In this document: positions 45,288-54,769 of the stretch, in pieces
Layout: each line of letters begins with the position of its first letter
Position numbering within the stretch: position 1 is the first letter of the stretch
Origin: Moritella sp. 24
GTDB lineage: Bacteria; Pseudomonadota; Gammaproteobacteria; Enterobacterales; Moritellaceae
Direction: 5' to 3'
DNA length: 64,000 bases
Assembly: GCF_018219155.1 (NCBI RefSeq)
Contig: NZ_CP056123.1
Span: 2,365,505 to 2,429,504 of the forward strand
Notes under the pieces: model-generated
What the model saw: only the letters and a program-made list of their open reading frames with translations
What the model was told of the DNA's origin: nothing
The model's database searches: none
Program-made: the position numbers and the translations under genes

Positions 45288-46478
45288 ATGTTAACGCAAC
45301 AAACTATTGATATTATCAAAGCAACTGTCCCAGCTGTTTCTGCTCATGCTAATGATATTACAGCGCATTTTTATCCTTTGATGTTTAGAGAATACCCAGA
45401 AGTAAAACGTTTTTTCAACCAAAGTAACCAAGCGGGTAATGCACAACCTAAAGCACTGGCAAATGCGCTTGTTGCTTATGCAGGTAACATCGACAACCTG
45501 TCTGTATTAGAAGCCGCTGTAAACCGTATTGTGAACAAGCACGTTTCTCTTAATATCCAGCCAGAGCAATACGAAATTGTTGGTGAATGTTTATTAAAAT
45601 CAATCAAAGCTGTATTAGGTGATGCTGCAACAGATGCTGTGATTGATGCATGGGGACTTGCATACTGGCAGCTTGCAGACCTACTCATCGGTGCTGAAGA
45701 AGCAGCGTATACCGCCAATGCAGAAAAAGAAGGCGGCTGGCGTGATGAACGTGAGTTCAAAGTTGCCACAAAAACAGCAGAAAGCGATAACATTACCTCT
45801 TTCTATCTGACTCCGACAGATGGTAAGCCAGTGACTTCATTCATACCGGGTCAGTTTATTGGTTTAGTATTAAACATTGATGGTGAAGAAACACGTCGTC
45901 AATACAGTTTATCTGATTCACCGAACGCAGAATACTTACGTATTAGTGTTAAACGTGAAGATGGAGGTGCTGTATCTAACTACTTGCACAATCACATTCA
46001 AGCTGGTGATACACTACAAGTATTAGCGCCTGCAGGCGACTTCATTCTAAAAGATAACAGCAAACCTGTTGTACTTGTTACTGGTGGTGTTGGTATTACA
46101 CCAGCGATCAGCATGTTAAACAGTTTAGTTGGCACAGACCGTCCTATTCACTTCATCCATGCTGCAATAAACAAAAACGTACATGCGTTCCGTGACCATG
46201 TCATCGATCTTGCTGCGAAAAACGACAACCTAAAACCGTATTTCGTCTACAGCGATGCAACAGAAGAATGTAAACCCGATGCAACCGGATTTATTAACTT
46301 AGCAATGCTAGAAGAAAAAATTGGTCACGACCGTGATGTAGAATTCTACTTCTTAGGTCCAAAACCTTTCATGCAAGCAATGAACAACTTCGCGCCAAAA
46401 CTAGGAATTCCGGCTGAAAATGTTCATTTTGAATTCTTTGGTCCTGCAGAAGATTTAAATATCGACCCAACTGCTTAG
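45288..46478 (+). CDS. hmp: Flavohaemoprotein Hmp, NO dioxygenase
   Basis: A 396-aa two-domain protein that oxidises NO to nitrate with O2 and NADH. Residues 1-136 are the globin domain, with the proximal haem histidine in NKHVSLNIQPEQYEIVGE (about residue 85). The ferredoxin-reductase half follows, with the FAD element RRQYSLSDSPN and the NAD loop TGGVGITPAISML, ending FEFFGPAED. AAGGT precedes the ATG. The promoter carries NorR boxes, a sigma-54 element and an FNR box. It is monocistronic and separated from norR by about 4 kb. Confidence 0.96.
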   Translation: MLTQQTIDIIKATVPAVSAHANDITAHFYPLMFREYPEVKRFFNQSNQAGNAQPKALANALVAYAGNIDNLSVLEAAVNRIVNKHVSLNIQPEQYEIVGECLLKSIKAVLGDAATDAVIDAWGLAYWQLADLLIGAEEAAYTANAEKEGGWRDEREFKVATKTAESDNITSFYLTPTDGKPVTSFIPGQFIGLVLNIDGEETRRQYSLSDSPNAEYLRISVKREDGGAVSNYLHNHIQAGDTLQVLAPAGDFILKDNSKPVVLVTGGVGITPAISMLNSLVGTDRPIHFIHAAINKNVHAFRDHVIDLAAKNDNLKPYFVYSDATEECKPDATGFINLAMLEEKIGHDRDVEFYFLGPKPFMQAMNNFAPKLGIPAENVHFEFFGPAEDLNIDPTA

Positions 46479-46514
46479 TTTTAAAGCGAAAGATAGATAT
46501 TATTTAAAAAAGAC

Positions 46515-46543
46515 TTGATGATAATGGGGATGCGGGATAATAT
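46515..46543 (+). promoter_or_regulatory. Probable promoter of the tRNA-Val pair
   Basis: TTGATG and TAATAT are separated by 17 bp, ending 30 bp before the first tRNA. The fit is good but not perfect. Confidence 0.5.
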
Positions 46544-46573
46544 TTGTCTCGTCTTAACGACATACCAAATATT

Positions 46574-46649
46574 GCTCGCTTAGCTCAGTTGGTAGAGCGC
46601 TAGCTCGACATGCTAGATGTCACAAGTTCAAGTCTTGTAGCGAGCACCA
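46574..46649 (+). tRNA. tRNA-Val(GAC), copy 1
   Basis: A 76-nt cloverleaf with acceptor arm GCTCGCT / AGCGAGC, D-arm GCTC-GAGC, anticodon stem CTAGC / GCTAG, loop TCGACAT (anticodon GAC), T-arm ACAAG-CTTGT and an encoded CCA. Position 33 is C, not the near-universal U. It is followed 21 bp later by copy 2 on the same transcript. Confidence 0.93.
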
Positions 46650-46670
46650 TTTTTTAATGGTACAAATTCC

Positions 46671-46746
46671 GCGTCCTTAGCTCAGTTGGTAGAGCGCTAG
46701 CTCGACATGCTAGATGTCACAAGTTCAAATCTTGTAGGACGCACCA
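46671..46746 (+). tRNA. tRNA-Val(GAC), copy 2
   Basis: A 76-nt cloverleaf with acceptor arm GCGTCCT / AGGACGC. The D-, anticodon and T-arms are the same as in copy 1 except one base in the T-loop (TTCAAAT against TTCAAGT). CCA is encoded. Position 33 is again C. A terminator follows. Confidence 0.93.
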
Positions 46747-46756
46747 AATAATGAAG

Positions 46757-46782
46757 CCTTGCTCAATGAGCGAGGTTTTTTT
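46757..46782 (+). terminator. Terminator of the tRNA-Val operon
   Basis: CCTTGCTC pairs with GAGCGAGG (one T-G pair) around AAT, followed by a T-run. Confidence 0.85.
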
Positions 46783-46916
46783 ATGTCTAAAATTCAGGTA
46801 TAAATCAAACAACGTATTCTGCAACACAATACTGCTGATTAACACCCTCTCTTTTTAAATCATAAATTCACAATCAATATCATTCATATGTTGATAATTA
46901 AATGATTGAACATCAA

Positions 46917-47948
46917 CTATTTACAGTCTGCTAAACATACATTTGTACTATTACAGCCATTCTTCAAAATATTTAACTGTGTAACAACAATCGTTTTTAA
47001 CTCTGCAACCGATGTTAAGTAACTAACATCACCCTGTTTCAAAATTTGGCATTCAGGAAAACTCAATCTCAACTTGTTCATTTGATTGTCGATGACCTTA
47101 ATATTAGTCATTAGCTTGTCTGCATACGTAGCGACTAATACATCAGCATCTTCTTTAGCAAGCACAGACAACCCAGTTAAGATCTCCCCTTCGCCCGCAA
47201 AGTGCGCAGTTATTGCAAATCCAACATCTTTATACCACTCACGCACCGCTAACAGTGGCACCAAATCGGTATTAATGCCTTGGTTAGCCATACTTAAAGC
47301 AGGTATTTCAGCAAAAATTGCATCATGGTTCTCCTGTGCGTTGACGTATTTTATCATCGCCGGAAATAACATCTTAATATCAGCAAGTTTTAATTGTTCA
47401 TTTACAGCTAACGCTAACGTCTCCTTCTTCGCTTTACGCCAGTCAGCAGAAAACCAACAAAACATCCCTGCATTATCCAAACACGTTTGAATTGCACGTA
47501 ATGATGAAGTTGTTCCCAATGCATTTGTTGCCACAAAAGGAACGAGTTTTTTATTTAACGGTGTTAAAATTGTTAGCTGCTGCTGTAACTTTGCTAATCT
47601 AAAATCCATCTCATAGTCATTAAAACAAGTATCCCTAAACGTCCACATCGCTTCCGGTGTACTTTGAAGTAACTGGATCATCGTAGCGAGTTGTTCAACA
47701 CCAGCAGCTGAAACTTGAAAACAGCTGTGTAATGCGGTCGGTAAATTTGCGATTAACGGTTTATATTGTTCCGCTAACTGCTGACTATTCGCTAACACCG
47801 AATCAAGTTCTAACAATTGGAATTCAATAGCTTCAAGCGTCATCAATCCTGGTATACCCAAGCAGCTTAACTGTTTAGCAGCACAAGTCTGCAAATCAAT
47901 TTCTGGCGTTTTATCCTGTTGCAAACCAGTTGTTTCCAAAGATGACAT
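46917..47948 (-). CDS. Uncharacterised 343-aa helical protein
   Basis: I do not recognise a named family. The protein is almost entirely alpha-helical, with heptad-like stretches (EAIEFQLLELDSVLANSQQL; DIKMLFPAMIKYVNAQ), no signal peptide and no membrane helix. The piece GMFCWFSADWRKAKKETLAL followed later by LLAVREWYKDVGF resembles the helical region seen between the motor domains of very large SF1-type DNA helicases (DUF4011/DUF3320 kind), but here stands alone without any helicase motif. It ends in a Cys-rich tail (CNSTNVCLADC). It lies beside a tRNA pair, a common integration point. Confidence 0.6.
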   Translation of the reverse strand: MSSLETTGLQQDKTPEIDLQTCAAKQLSCLGIPGLMTLEAIEFQLLELDSVLANSQQLAEQYKPLIANLPTALHSCFQVSAAGVEQLATMIQLLQSTPEAMWTFRDTCFNDYEMDFRLAKLQQQLTILTPLNKKLVPFVATNALGTTSSLRAIQTCLDNAGMFCWFSADWRKAKKETLALAVNEQLKLADIKMLFPAMIKYVNAQENHDAIFAEIPALSMANQGINTDLVPLLAVREWYKDVGFAITAHFAGEGEILTGLSVLAKEDADVLVATYADKLMTNIKVIDNQMNKLRLSFPECQILKQGDVSYLTSVAELKTIVVTQLNILKNGCNSTNVCLADCK

Positions 47949-48179
47949 TATTTTATCCTAATAAAGATGACGTTATGCACACTAACCGCATGTTCAGTAA
48001 ATGCTAAATGTTCAATTAACACCAGCTTACCTTATTCTTAAAACTTAATCGACCTACTTCATCGCACTCTTCATTCGCTATACTGTTTAATGATATATCT
48101 ACATTTATTGGTATAAAAATAAGCTGCTTCTCACATAATGCCAGCCATTTTTATAACGAATGATGCTCAGGAGATAACG

Positions 48180-49556
48180 ATGGTTAACACTCGAATTGAA
48201 CGCGATAGCATGGGCGAGGTTCACGTACCTACCAATGCACTGTATGGCGCGCAAACACAACGTGCAATAGACAACTTTCCTGTTAGCGGTCAAACCATGC
48301 CAATTGATTTCATTAAATCATTATTATTGATCAAATCAGCGGCCGCACAAGCAAACCTCGCACTGGGACTATTATCAGAAGACATCGCCACTGCAATCTG
48401 TACGGCAGTCAGCCAATTACTCGCTGACGAAAACATCATGCAACACTTCCCTATTGATATCTACCAAACTGGATCTGGCACAAGTTCTAATATGAATGCC
48501 AACGAAGTGATCGCCCATCTTGCGAGTATTTATAGCCAAAGTAAGATCGATGCTAACGACCATGTAAATTACGGCCAAAGCAGTAATGATGTGATACCCA
48601 GTGCTATCCATGTTAGTGCCGCTATGTTAATCGATAAACAGCTGCTACCCGCCCTACAACATCTGCACCAAACAATTGTAGATAAAGCACTTAGTTTAAA
48701 TCATTTTGTCAAAACAGGTAGAACTCACTTAATGGATGCAATGCCAGTACGCATGAGCCAATCATTATTCAGTTGGGCAGCACAGATCAATTACAGTATT
48801 CATAATATCAAACTATTAAACCCCAAATTGCTACAACTTGCGCAAGGAGGAACCGCCGTAGGCACGGGAATTAATGCTCATCCCGAATTCACAACTCACT
48901 TTAATCATAAATTATCGGCATTAACAGGACTTCGCTTTAACAAGGCAGACAATTTTTCATTTTTGATGGCAACACAAGACACCGCTGTCGCGCTATCCGG
49001 TCAATTGAAAACAACCGCGGTATCGTTAATGAAAATAGCCAATGATCTTCGTTGGATGAATTCGGGTCCACTGGCAGGATTAGGCGAAATAAGCTTACCC
49101 GCCTTACAACCAGGTTCATCCATCATGCCCGGTAAAGTAAACCCGATTATTCCCGAATCAGCTGCGATGGTTGCAGCGCAAGTGATCGGTAATGATGCTG
49201 CAATTACTATTGGTGGGCAATCAGGTAATTTCGAACTCAACGTCATGCTCCCTCTGATAGCTGCTAATCTAATAAGCAGTATTAATTTACTTGCATCAAG
49301 TAGTCGATTAATGGCAGACAAAGCCATTGCCGACTTTCAGGTACAAGAACAAGCATTAACACAAGCTCTTTATAAAAACCCTATTTTAGTCACCGCGCTT
49401 AATCCCGTCATTGGCTACCTTAAAGCGGCCCAAATTGCCAAGCAGGCCTATAAAGAACAACGCCCTATAATTGATGTTGCAGAAGAAAATACCGATTTAA
49501 CACGAGAAGAACTCACTAAATTATTAGATCCATTAGTTTTAACGAGGAATAACTAA
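48180..49556 (+). CDS. fumC: Fumarate hydratase class II
   Basis: A 458-aa oxygen-stable fumarase interconverting fumarate and malate. It starts VNTRIERDSMGEVHVPTNAL, contains QTGSGTSSNMNANEVIAHLA (about residues 95-114), the conserved GRTHLMDAMP active-site block and the superfamily signature GSSIMPGKVNP (about residues 314-324). AGGAG lies 6 bases before the ATG at 48180. It is a single gene, with dicarboxylate carriers encoded elsewhere in the window. It is a typical aerobic or anti-stress fumarase. Confidence 0.94.
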   Translation: MVNTRIERDSMGEVHVPTNALYGAQTQRAIDNFPVSGQTMPIDFIKSLLLIKSAAAQANLALGLLSEDIATAICTAVSQLLADENIMQHFPIDIYQTGSGTSSNMNANEVIAHLASIYSQSKIDANDHVNYGQSSNDVIPSAIHVSAAMLIDKQLLPALQHLHQTIVDKALSLNHFVKTGRTHLMDAMPVRMSQSLFSWAAQINYSIHNIKLLNPKLLQLAQGGTAVGTGINAHPEFTTHFNHKLSALTGLRFNKADNFSFLMATQDTAVALSGQLKTTAVSLMKIANDLRWMNSGPLAGLGEISLPALQPGSSIMPGKVNPIIPESAAMVAAQVIGNDAAITIGGQSGNFELNVMLPLIAANLISSINLLASSSRLMADKAIADFQVQEQALTQALYKNPILVTALNPVIGYLKAAQIAKQAYKEQRPIIDVAEENTDLTREELTKLLDPLVLTRNN

Positions 49557-49727
49557 CACCAGACAGATTAAATAGGTGAATTATTTTTATTATTAAGGAA
49601 CAATATAATTTGGCATAAGAGTTGATTGTTAATAATTAGCTATTTAAATGTTTATTAAAAACTGTTTAAATGTTGTAGCAATTATTGATTGATATAAATT
49701 CAGTGAATTCAAAGAAAGCGGTGATCT

Positions 49728-50654
49728 ATGACGAAAATGCCAATATTAGACCAATTCATTCAGCGCCATCAGTTGGACGCCAACTATTTAGTACATGCAT
49801 CAGATCATTTTTCGGCTGCACTACTAAGTATCGTCGCGCACCAAAAACAAGCAAAAGAAACCTTTATTGTTGGCATCAATGGCTGCCAAGGTTCAGGTAA
49901 ATCAACGCTTGCTGATTATCTAGGTACTCGACTAAGCACAGAGTACGACCTAAACGTCGCTGTATTATCACTTGATGATTTTTATTACAGTAATCGTCAA
50001 CGTAACGATCTTGCCAACCAAATACATCCTTTATTACGTACCCGAGGTGTACCGGGTACGCATGACATCAACCTTGCTAATGCAACATTAGACAAACTCT
50101 GTGCAGGGGCAACACCAAGCGACCCCGTGTTATTACCGCGTTTTAATAAGTTTGCAGACAATCCCTACCCGCAATCTCAATGGCCTATTGTTGATCGCCC
50201 TATCGACGTGATCATATTAGAAGGTTGGTGTTTAGGCGTTCAACCGCAGTTAATGAAAGACCTTATTTATCCAATTAACAAACTTGAAGCTAAAAGAGAT
50301 AAATATGGTATTTGGCGTAGCTATGTAAATCAACAGCTCAAGCAAAACTACCAAGGGCTATATCAACGTATAGACGATTGGATAATGTTAAAAGCGCCGA
50401 GCTTTGATAGCGTACATGAGTGGCGACTAGAGCAAGAAAACAAACGTCAAACCCTACAAGAAAATGAAGATCATAAACAAAAAGAAACATTCATGACCAG
50501 TGCTGAAGTACGCAACTTTACCGCTTACTTCCAACGTATCACAGAGCAATGTTTAGCCACGCTGCCAGAGCAATGTGACTGGGTCTACGAATTAGACAAT
50601 AAGCGTAATATTATTAATACAGTGCACCCACAAGTCGAAAGTGCACCGACATAA
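49728..50654 (+). CDS. D-glycerate 3-kinase-like P-loop kinase
   Basis: A 308-aa kinase of the glycerate kinase/uridine-kinase-like group. Walker A is GINGCQGSGKSTL (about residues 49-61). LSLDDFYYS near residue 84 provides the acidic catalytic site, and HPLLRTRGVPGTHDINLA is a family-specific block. VIILEGWCLGVQP is the Walker B element. It would phosphorylate D-glycerate to 3-phosphoglycerate in serine/glycerate metabolism. Its stop is only 6 bp from that of the convergent dicarboxylate carrier. Confidence 0.83.
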   Translation: MTKMPILDQFIQRHQLDANYLVHASDHFSAALLSIVAHQKQAKETFIVGINGCQGSGKSTLADYLGTRLSTEYDLNVAVLSLDDFYYSNRQRNDLANQIHPLLRTRGVPGTHDINLANATLDKLCAGATPSDPVLLPRFNKFADNPYPQSQWPIVDRPIDVIILEGWCLGVQPQLMKDLIYPINKLEAKRDKYGIWRSYVNQQLKQNYQGLYQRIDDWIMLKAPSFDSVHEWRLEQENKRQTLQENEDHKQKETFMTSAEVRNFTAYFQRITEQCLATLPEQCDWVYELDNKRNIINTVHPQVESAPT

Positions 50655-50660
50655 TAATGC

Positions 50661-52145
50661 TTAGCCAAAACTAACGAAGGTCAGAATTGCGGTATACACA
50701 AGCGCTAGTCCAGCAAGGCCCATGATAAGTCCAACTCTTGCCATATCCTTGCTGGCAACTAACCCTGTTGCATAAGCCAAAGAATTAGGTGGTGTTGATA
50801 CCGGTAATATCATTCCCAGCGATGCAGAGCAAGCCACAACAATAAGCATCACCAGCAGAGACAGATCATTCATCGACGTCGCAACCGCAGCTGCTATTGG
50901 CATTAATAGATTTGCCGTTGCCGTATTTGAGATAAAGTTTGCCATCAACCAACAGATAAAAGACATGACTAAAATAACCAACAACGCAGGTAACACCGAA
51001 TAATCAACCGCATTGGCCATAACCGCTGCTAACCCCGTTTTATCTAACGCAATTCCAATCGCAATACCACCAGCAACCAGCCATAATACATCCCAGTTAA
51101 TCAGCTTTAACTCTTCTTTACCGATAATACCCGTGAGAGTGAATATTGCCAATGGTACAATCGCAACAACATAGGTGTTCATACCATGCAGTCCAGTACT
51201 CATCCACAGTACAATAGTCAGTGCAAAGGTGATGTAAACAACCATAGCCTGCCAACTGCGTTGAAACTCCCCCCCTAACTGTAGCTGCAAACTATCGCCA
51301 CTAAACGGAAACAGTTTTTGTAATAACCACCACGCAAAGCCGAGCAATAAAATAACAAAAGGCAAACCAACCATCATCCAATCTAAAAAGCTAACGTTGT
51401 AGACACTGTCTAAGTACTGCAGTGCTATCGCATTCGGAGGCGTGCCAATTGGCGTTGCGATCCCACCCAAATTGGCGGCGATTGGAATGCTCAACACCAA
51501 GGCTTTCACGCCCTTTTCTTCCTTAGGTACCGACATTAAAATAGGTCCTAATAAAGAAAGCATCATCACTGTCGTTGCTGTGTTTGACATAAACATTGAG
51601 AACAGAGCAGTGATCATCATTAAACCCAGCATAATCGACGATGGTTTCGTACCAAACGGCTTTAATAATACATTCGCGAGATTCGTATCTAAGGCGTATT
51701 TGTTCGCAGCAATCGCCAATGAGAAACCACCGAGAAACAACACAATAATAGGCGAAGAGAACGCAGCAAAAATATCGTTATAATGCATCAATCCTTCTAT
51801 ATTCGTTGCCGATTCAACGGTACCTTTATTAAAAAATCGAAAACTGTATAAGCCTTGGTCTGAGAGCATCACCAATTCAAGAGTGATAATTAAAATAGAG
51901 GTCGCAAAGACAGGAACAGGTTCAAGTATCCACAATAACGCGGCGAGAATAAAAATAGCTAACAGTCGATGTTGTATAATGCTGAGGTCATCAAAGGGGA
52001 GTTGAGCGGTGGGCATAGAGAGTAGAAATAACGGAATACCGAATGCAATTAATAGTTTTACTAATTTCGCCATCAATACATTGGAGCCTTTACCCCGACG
52101 ATTCGGTACTTTATCTGGAACTTGTTCTGTCATCATATTCGTCAT
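50661..52145 (-). CDS. DASS-family (SLC13) anion:sodium symporter
   Basis: A 494-aa membrane protein with about 11-12 transmembrane helices. The DASS family signatures are present: SNTATTVMMLSLLGP (about residue 185) with PIGTPPNAIAL, and the second half repeat FISNTATANLLMPIA with LPVSTPPNSLAYATG. These paired SNT and TPPN motifs build the sodium and substrate sites. It imports dicarboxylates such as succinate, malate or related anions (sulfate is less likely). The N-terminal 25 residues are hydrophilic. GAGG about 8 bases before the ATG supports the start. Confidence 0.9.
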   Translation of the reverse strand: MTNMMTEQVPDKVPNRRGKGSNVLMAKLVKLLIAFGIPLFLLSMPTAQLPFDDLSIIQHRLLAIFILAALLWILEPVPVFATSILIITLELVMLSDQGLYSFRFFNKGTVESATNIEGLMHYNDIFAAFSSPIIVLFLGGFSLAIAANKYALDTNLANVLLKPFGTKPSSIMLGLMMITALFSMFMSNTATTVMMLSLLGPILMSVPKEEKGVKALVLSIPIAANLGGIATPIGTPPNAIALQYLDSVYNVSFLDWMMVGLPFVILLLGFAWWLLQKLFPFSGDSLQLQLGGEFQRSWQAMVVYITFALTIVLWMSTGLHGMNTYVVAIVPLAIFTLTGIIGKEELKLINWDVLWLVAGGIAIGIALDKTGLAAVMANAVDYSVLPALLVILVMSFICWLMANFISNTATANLLMPIAAAVATSMNDLSLLVMLIVVACSASLGMILPVSTPPNSLAYATGLVASKDMARVGLIMGLAGLALVYTAILTFVSFG

Positions 52146-52293
52146 TAGCTTTTACCTCATAAGCCACTAATTCATAACATATAAAATACACTTTTTTGAC
52201 ACTTTTTATTCGTTTACCTATCACGTTTTCAAGTTATATGCGCATTTAATTAACCATAAAGAGATACCAATCAGGCCATGAAAAATAAGATAG

Positions 52294-52346
52294 CAAAAAG
52301 CCCCACTGATAAGCTTATGATGAGTAAGCTAACCGAGTGGGGCTTT
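52294..52346. terminator. Strong terminator after htpX
   Basis: AAAGCCCCACT pairs with AGTGGGGCTTT, enclosing a second small stem (AGCTTA / TAAGCT). T-runs occur on the minus strand, the direction of htpX. Confidence 0.85.
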
Positions 52347-52385
52347 ATTATTTATCGCTAATGACTGTTTAAAACATTATTCAGA

Positions 52386-53267
52386 TTAAAGCTGACGTAA
52401 TGCGTTAATACGGTTTTCAAGCGGTGGATGGCTCATTAATAGTTCCATCATTGTTTTCTTACCTGTGATACCAAACGCCATCATCGAACCTTCAAGTTGT
52501 GTTTCTTGACTTGTTTTAAGGCGCTCAAGCGCAGCAATCATCTTTTCTTTACCAACAAGTTTCGCAGCACCAGAGTCAGCTTTAAACTCACGTTGGCGAC
52601 TGAACCACATTGTTAGGAAGCTTGCTAAGAAACCAAATAGCATTTCTAGTGCCATCGATACGATGAAGTAAGTCATGAAACCACCGCCTTCACCTTCGCC
52701 CTCGCCTTCTTCATCACTTGATGTGAAGCCACTTACTGCGTTAGCAATAATACGAGATAAGAAGATAACGAACGTGTTCACAACACCTTGCATCAAGGCC
52801 ATTGTGATCATGTCACCGTTAGCAACGTGATTGATTTCGTGTGCAACCACCGCTTCTGCTTCGTCACGTGTCATTTGTGCTAATAGGCCAGTCGATACAG
52901 CAATTAACGCATCATCACGTTTTGCGCCTGTTGCGAATGCATTCATCTCGGCAGCATCATAAATCGCAACATCAGGCATGCCAATACCCGCTTGTTTTGC
53001 TTGTCGAGTAACGGTTTCTAATAACCAATGTTCATTTGCATTACGAGGTTCAGTGATGATCTCGCCGTCAATTGAACGTAGCGCCATTTTCTTCGACATC
53101 ATTAATGAAATTAATGAACCACCGAAGCCAAACAATACCGCCATCACCAACAACCCTGAAAGGCTACCTGATTGAATGCCAGTGGTCGCATAGATAATGT
53201 TTAATACAATACTAAAAACCACCATTACGGCCAGGTTAGTTGCAAGAAATAGCATAACGCGTTTCAT
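52386..53267 (-). CDS. htpX: Membrane-bound zinc metalloprotease HtpX
   Basis: A 293-aa M48 protease, the same length as E. coli HtpX. Two N-terminal transmembrane helices (about residues 4-25 and 34-57), zinc ligands H143, H147 in HEINH with catalytic E144, and the third ligand expected in EFKADSGAA, after two further hydrophobic segments. It degrades misfolded inner-membrane proteins and works with FtsH. A linker rich in Glu and Gly ([12 protein letters not shown]) separates the third helix. The ATG at 53267 is preferred, because the longer upstream reading adds 40 non-family residues. GGAG lies 11 bases before it. Confidence 0.95.
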   Translation of the reverse strand: MKRVMLFLATNLAVMVVFSIVLNIIYATTGIQSGSLSGLLVMAVLFGFGGSLISLMMSKKMALRSIDGEIITEPRNANEHWLLETVTRQAKQAGIGMPDVAIYDAAEMNAFATGAKRDDALIAVSTGLLAQMTRDEAEAVVAHEINHVANGDMITMALMQGVVNTFVIFLSRIIANAVSGFTSSDEEGEGEGEGGGFMTYFIVSMALEMLFGFLASFLTMWFSRQREFKADSGAAKLVGKEKMIAALERLKTSQETQLEGSMMAFGITGKKTMMELLMSHPPLENRINALRQL

Positions 53268-53358
53268 ATATTTGTGTTCTCCAATAAAAATAGAGTGACA
53301 TAATATGACAAAATAACGAAAACGCAAAGAGATGAGACTGTAAAGAGGCGTAAAGAAC

Positions 53359-53397
53359 AAAAAATGACCTTTAAATGCCCAGTGCATCTAAAGGTCA
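53359..53397 (-). terminator. Terminator of the 61-aa gene
   Basis: On the minus strand TGACCTTTA-ATGC and GCAT-TAAAGGTCA form a stem with one mismatch, followed by six T residues. It lies between the 61-aa gene and htpX. Confidence 0.8.
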
Positions 53398-53480
53398 AAA
53401 ATACAAATGTCGCTGAGTGATGACACTGTATCGAGTACAAAGTAAATTACCTGTACCGTTAACTATATTGATTAATAAGT

Positions 53481-53666
53481 TTAGTTAACGGCTGTTTGAA
53501 TCAGGTCGATTAGCTCTGTTTCTGTCGCAGGTTCACGCGCGAGGTCTAATTCAGGACCTGCACCACCACTTAACGAATAAACTTTCGAACCACAGTGATC
53601 ATAATGATACCAAGTACCATCTATACACACGTCCGTGTAACATTTTGGGTTGCGTAATAATTCCAT
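53481..53666 (-). CDS. Uncharacterised 61-aa protein
   Basis: A small protein with three cysteines and many aromatic residues (MELLRNPKCYTDVCIDGTWY, then HYDHCGSKVYSL), which could form a small metal site or disulfide-linked fold, though no signal peptide is present. AAGG lies 6 bases before the ATG. A terminator follows it at 53359. No family recognised. Confidence 0.6.
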   Translation of the reverse strand: MELLRNPKCYTDVCIDGTWYHYDHCGSKVYSLSGGAGPELDLAREPATETELIDLIQTAVN

Positions 53667-53945
53667 ATATACCACCTTTTAATCTTGTGTGTTAATCACT
53701 TTTACATTTTGTTCACACGGACTATGACGAATTAACCTATTGCAACCATTGACACAGATCAACTTACAATTCGTTTAACCGTTTATGACTATTTTATTTC
53801 GCTAACTTGCAACACAGGTACACGTTATTTATCCTCAAAGGTGCACTACTTTCTCATTACAGCCTCTCTAAATGCGATTAACTCATCACTGCGCTAAACT
53901 TAGTTTTAGGAATGAAATAGCTGTATTAAGAGGTATTAAAATACG

Positions 53946-54725
53946 ATGGATATTAATGGTATCTGTATTTCGCACACCGTTGACGAACACGGTCCAATTT
54001 ATGTTTACGAAACCAGAACCAGTCGGATCCTCAGCTTTGATGGGAAGATCTATCAAAGTTATATGAAACTAAATAACGTGAATGGATTAGCGCTCGGTTA
54101 CACACAAGCCATGATGGCAGGCTTATTTTTTATTCCCATGCTCAAAACCGTCTCGATTATGGGACTGGGTGCGGGTTCAATGGTAAAGAACCTACTCAGC
54201 AGTTTCTCCGAATTAAACGTACACGCGGTTGAATACCGTGAAGCCGTGGCGAAGACTGCCAAAAAATACTTTAGCTTACCGGATACAGACCGCCTCTTCA
54301 TTCATATCGATGATGCTGTTAATTACATGAAAAATACCGACATGAAAAGTGATATTATCTTTTCAGATTTATACAACTCGGCAGGCATGGAACCAAAACA
54401 AATACACTCTTCCTACTTACGCGATTGTAAAAACGCACTCAACGAGCAAGGGGTTCTCGTGCTTAATATTTGGCATACAGCACTTAAATCACATACAAAG
54501 TTAGATGAGTTACTCGCACTCGAATTTGAAGACCGATTACTCCGTTTTGAAGTTGAAAGTGGAAACACAATCATACTCGCATTCAAAAATAACATCCCTT
54601 TACTAAAAAGAAACGAGCTACTGACTAAAGGTAAAAGGCTACAAGCAGAAATGAACATTCCGATGGAACGCTATGCTGAATTACTTTGGGATACGCGGGG
54701 GAATAAAAATAGGTGCCAGACATGA
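53946..54725 (+). CDS. Spermidine-synthase-like methyltransferase-fold protein
   Basis: A 259-aa protein of the spermidine synthase-like family. After an N-terminal beta domain (MDINGICISHTVDEHGPIYV), the Rossmann loop is TVSIMGLGAGSM (about residues 67-78), with VEYREAVAKTAKKYF and HIDDAVNYM as later motifs. True spermidine synthases carry GGGDG here and a D-x-x-DP segment; this protein has GLGAG and SDLYNSAG, so polyamine binding is doubtful. Function may be methyl transfer or something else. No ribosome site is clear at the ATG. It stands alone. Confidence 0.68.
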   Translation: MDINGICISHTVDEHGPIYVYETRTSRILSFDGKIYQSYMKLNNVNGLALGYTQAMMAGLFFIPMLKTVSIMGLGAGSMVKNLLSSFSELNVHAVEYREAVAKTAKKYFSLPDTDRLFIHIDDAVNYMKNTDMKSDIIFSDLYNSAGMEPKQIHSSYLRDCKNALNEQGVLVLNIWHTALKSHTKLDELLALEFEDRLLRFEVESGNTIILAFKNNIPLLKRNELLTKGKRLQAEMNIPMERYAELLWDTRGNKNRCQT

Positions 54726-54737
54726 CACCTATTTTAA
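54708..54737 (+). terminator. Terminator overlapping the 3' end of the spermidine-synthase-like gene
   Basis: AATAGGTG and CACCTATT pair around a 10-base loop, followed by TTT. The stem includes the last codons and the stop of the gene. Confidence 0.65.
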
Positions 54738-54769
54738 AATGCTAAATGTAGATTAAATCTTTATATCAA

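Noticed and set aside
53872-54066. 64-aa frame overlapping the start of the spermidine-synthase-like gene
   Set aside because: It is a different reading frame of the conserved gene with no family-like features.
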